64,000 nucleotides of DNA from NCBI RefSeq assembly GCF_002379085.1, contig NZ_NBZW01000001.1:310001-374000 (forward strand). Direction: 5' to 3'. Under the pieces are notes generated by a model. It was not told the DNA's origin and ran no database searches. It saw only the letters and a list, made by a program, of their open reading frames with translations. Positions 62,380 to 64,000 of the stretch are shown here, in pieces; within the stretch, counting starts at the first letter, position 1, and every line of letters starts with the position of its first letter. The position numbers and the translations under genes were made by a program. Source of the DNA: Polaromonas sp. AET17H-212 (GTDB taxonomy: Bacteria > Pseudomonadota > Gammaproteobacteria > Burkholderiales > Burkholderiaceae_C).

Positions 62380-64000
62380 TTATTTGGTCAGGACAAAGCC
62401 CTTGAGCTTGCCGAAGGCGCCGTCGACCAGCGCTTTTTGCTGTTCCTGGTGCAGGTGCGAATAACCCACGGCCGGGGACGCCGAGGCCGCACGGCCCGAG
62501 TAACCCAGCTTCTGGCCTTCGGCCATGTTTTCATGGATGTAGTGCTGCACGAAGAACCAGGCGCCCTGGTTCTGCGGCTCGTCCTGGCACCAGACGATGT
62601 CGGTGACATTCGGGTACTTCTTCAGCTCGGCCGCAAAAGCCTTGTGTGGGAAGGGATAGAGCTGCTCCACACGCAGGATGGCGACGTCGTCGACGCCCTT
62701 TTCCTCGCGCTTCTTGGCCAGGTCGTAGTAGACCTTGCCCGAACAGGCGACGACACGTTTGACCTTGTCGGCCTTGAGCCCGCCGCTGTCGGGGATCACC
62801 GTCTGGAAACCGCCCTTGGTGAACTCGGACAGTGGCGAGGTGGCATCCTTGTTGCGCAGCAGCGACTTGGGCGTCATGATGACCAGCGGCTTGCGCAGGT
62901 TGCGCACCATCTGGCGGCGCAGCACATGGAAGATCTGGCTGGCCGTCGTCGGCTGGACCACCTGCATGTTGGTGTCGGCCGACAGCTGCATGAAACGCTC
63001 CAGGCGCGCCGAGCTGTGCTCCGGCCCCTGGCCTTCATAACCGTGCGGCAGCATCAACGTGATGCCGTTGACACGGCCCCACTTGACCTCGCCCGAGGCG
63101 ATGAACTGGTCGATCACGACCTGTGCACCGTTGGCGAAGTCGCCGAACTGTGCTTCCCAGATCACCAGCGTGTTGGGATCGTTGGAGGCATAACCGTATT
63201 CGAACGCCAGCACCGCCTCTTCCGACAGGATGGAGTCGATCACGACAAACGGAGCCTGGTTGTCGGCCACGTTCTGCAGCGGCACATAGGTGCCGGTATC
63301 CCACTTCTCACGGCTCTGGTCGTGGATCACCGAATGGCGGTGGGTGAATGTGCCGCGTCCACAGTCCTCGCCGGACAGGCGCACCGGGTAGCCGCTGGCC
63401 ACCAGCGAGGCCAGCGCCATGTGTTCGCCCATGCCCCAGTCCACCGGAATGTCGCCGCGGCCCATGGCTGCGCGGTCGTCGTACACCTTCTTGACAAGCT
63501 GGTGGGCCGTGACCGTCGGCGGGATGGTGCTGATTTTTTCAGACAGACGTTTCCACTCGGCCATCGGAATGGCGGTGTCGCCGGCGTCGGTCCATTTCTT
63601 GCCCAGGTAGGGGCTCCAGTCCACCGCGTACTTGCTCTTGAAGTTGGTGATGACCGGGTCAAAGGTGCTTTTGCCGGCATCCAGCGCGGCGCGCACGGCC
63701 TTGACCATGTCGTCACCCAGCGTCTCGCCCATGCCCTGCGCCGCCAGCTTGTCGGCGTACAGTTTGCGGGTACCGGGGTGTTGTGCAATTTTCTTGTACA
63801 TCAGCGGCTGCGTGAGCGCCGGCGTGTCCTGCTCGTTGTGGCCCAACTTGCGGAAACAGATGATGTCCACCACGACGTCCTTCTGGAATTCCATGCGGAA
63901 CTCGAGCGCGAGCTGGGTCGCCAGCACCACGGCTTCCGGGTCGTCGCCATTGACGTGCAACACGGGCGCCTCGATCATCTTGACGACGTCGGTGCAGTAC
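62380..64000 (-). CDS. odhA: 2-oxoglutarate dehydrogenase E1 component, C-terminal part
   Basis: The gene runs off the right edge; the last 539 codons are present and no start is inside the window. The visible part starts YCTDVVKMIEAPVLHVNGDDPEAV, which belongs to the thiamine-diphosphate domain (GDDPEAV). It continues through VDIICFRKLGHNEQDTP, the transketolase-like pyrimidine-binding domain (SGEDCGRGTFTHRHSV) and the C-terminal EQLYPFPHKAF and WCQDEPQNQGAWFFV. It decarboxylates 2-oxoglutarate and passes the succinyl group to OdhB. Operon with odhB, lpdA and zapE. Confidence 0.97.
   Translation of the reverse strand, partial: YCTDVVKMIEAPVLHVNGDDPEAVVLATQLALEFRMEFQKDVVVDIICFRKLGHNEQDTPALTQPLMYKKIAQHPGTRKLYADKLAAQGMGETLGDDMVKAVRAALDAGKSTFDPVITNFKSKYAVDWSPYLGKKWTDAGDTAIPMAEWKRLSEKISTIPPTVTAHQLVKKVYDDRAAMGRGDIPVDWGMGEHMALASLVASGYPVRLSGEDCGRGTFTHRHSVIHDQSREKWDTGTYVPLQNVADNQAPFVVIDSILSEEAVLAFEYGYASNDPNTLVIWEAQFGDFANGAQVVIDQFIASGEVKWGRVNGITLMLPHGYEGQGPEHSSARLERFMQLSADTNMQVVQPTTASQIFHVLRRQMVRNLRKPLVIMTPKSLLRNKDATSPLSEFTKGGFQTVIPDSGGLKADKVKRVVACSGKVYYDLAKKREEKGVDDVAILRVEQLYPFPHKAFAAELKKYPNVTDIVWCQDEPQNQGAWFFVQHYIHENMAEGQKLGYSGRAASASPAVGYSHLHQEQQKALVDGAFGKLKGFVLTK

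Overview
This is a GC-rich, gene-dense chromosomal window from a betaproteobacterium of the order Burkholderiales, most likely a Comamonadaceae member of the Polaromonas/Rhodoferax/Variovorax type. The assignment is inference. It rests on the Bug-type tricarboxylate-transporter binding protein, the gene order ndk-rlmN-pilW-rodZ-ispG-hisS-yfgM-bamB-der-hfq-hflX-hflK-hflC-hisZ-purA, and the large number of acyl-CoA metabolism genes. I saw no rRNA or tRNA gene, insertion sequence, prophage or CRISPR array.

Layout. 1-2.1 kb: a solute-binding protein and the start of an altronate-dehydratase-like gene, divergent from a LysR regulator. 2.3-14.4 kb: an accessory block rich in small exported proteins and stress functions. 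It holds a CHRD lipoprotein, the bacterial NHEJ pair ku-ligD, small lipoproteins (one of 52 residues), a YXWGXW-type protein, a glycine-zipper/four-helix protein, a glutathione transferase and a methyltransferase. 14.6-19.3 kb: beta-oxidation genes (acyl-CoA dehydrogenase divergent from thiolase and a FadB-like enzyme). 19.3-25.0 kb: a five-gene catabolic operon (CoA ligase, acyl-CoA-dehydrogenase-fold flavoprotein, alpha/beta hydrolase, NicX-like ring-cleavage dioxygenase, flavin reductase) divergent from a MarR regulator. 25.0-28.1 kb: a MarR-GNAT fusion preceded by a perfect 11-bp-arm palindrome, an EamA exporter and a split chromate transporter. 28.2-33.4 kb: rlmB, an ABC ATPase divergent from an arylesterase, mnmH, a small lysine-rich protein and a cystathionine beta-lyase-like enzyme.

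33.5-50.3 kb, all on the minus strand, is a long housekeeping run from ndk to purA and a phosphoribosyltransferase, covering nucleotide and histidine supply, isoprenoid synthesis, outer-membrane assembly, ribosome GTPases, Hfq and the HflKC membrane protease regulators. 50.4-57 kb holds rluB, scpB and rluD, then bamD divergent from rluD, and a DinG-type helicase. The right end has a PP2C phosphatase, a coiled-coil exported protein, zapE and the 2-oxoglutarate dehydrogenase operon odhA-odhB-lpd, cut by the window edge inside odhA.

The most unusual signal is a dispersed short element with an exactly 17-bp quasi-palindromic core (12 copies found by eye) followed by a conserved GC-rich arm. Four or five copies are purely intergenic. 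Others lie inside genes, where they encode the hydrophobic stretch of the BamB signal peptide, a membrane helix of the EamA protein and linker peptides in OdhB and RluB. One copy carries the Shine-Dalgarno sequence of a phosphoribosyltransferase gene. A second, about 90-bp structured repeat occurs twice with compensatory stem changes. The NicX-like operon is the best candidate for an undescribed catabolic pathway.
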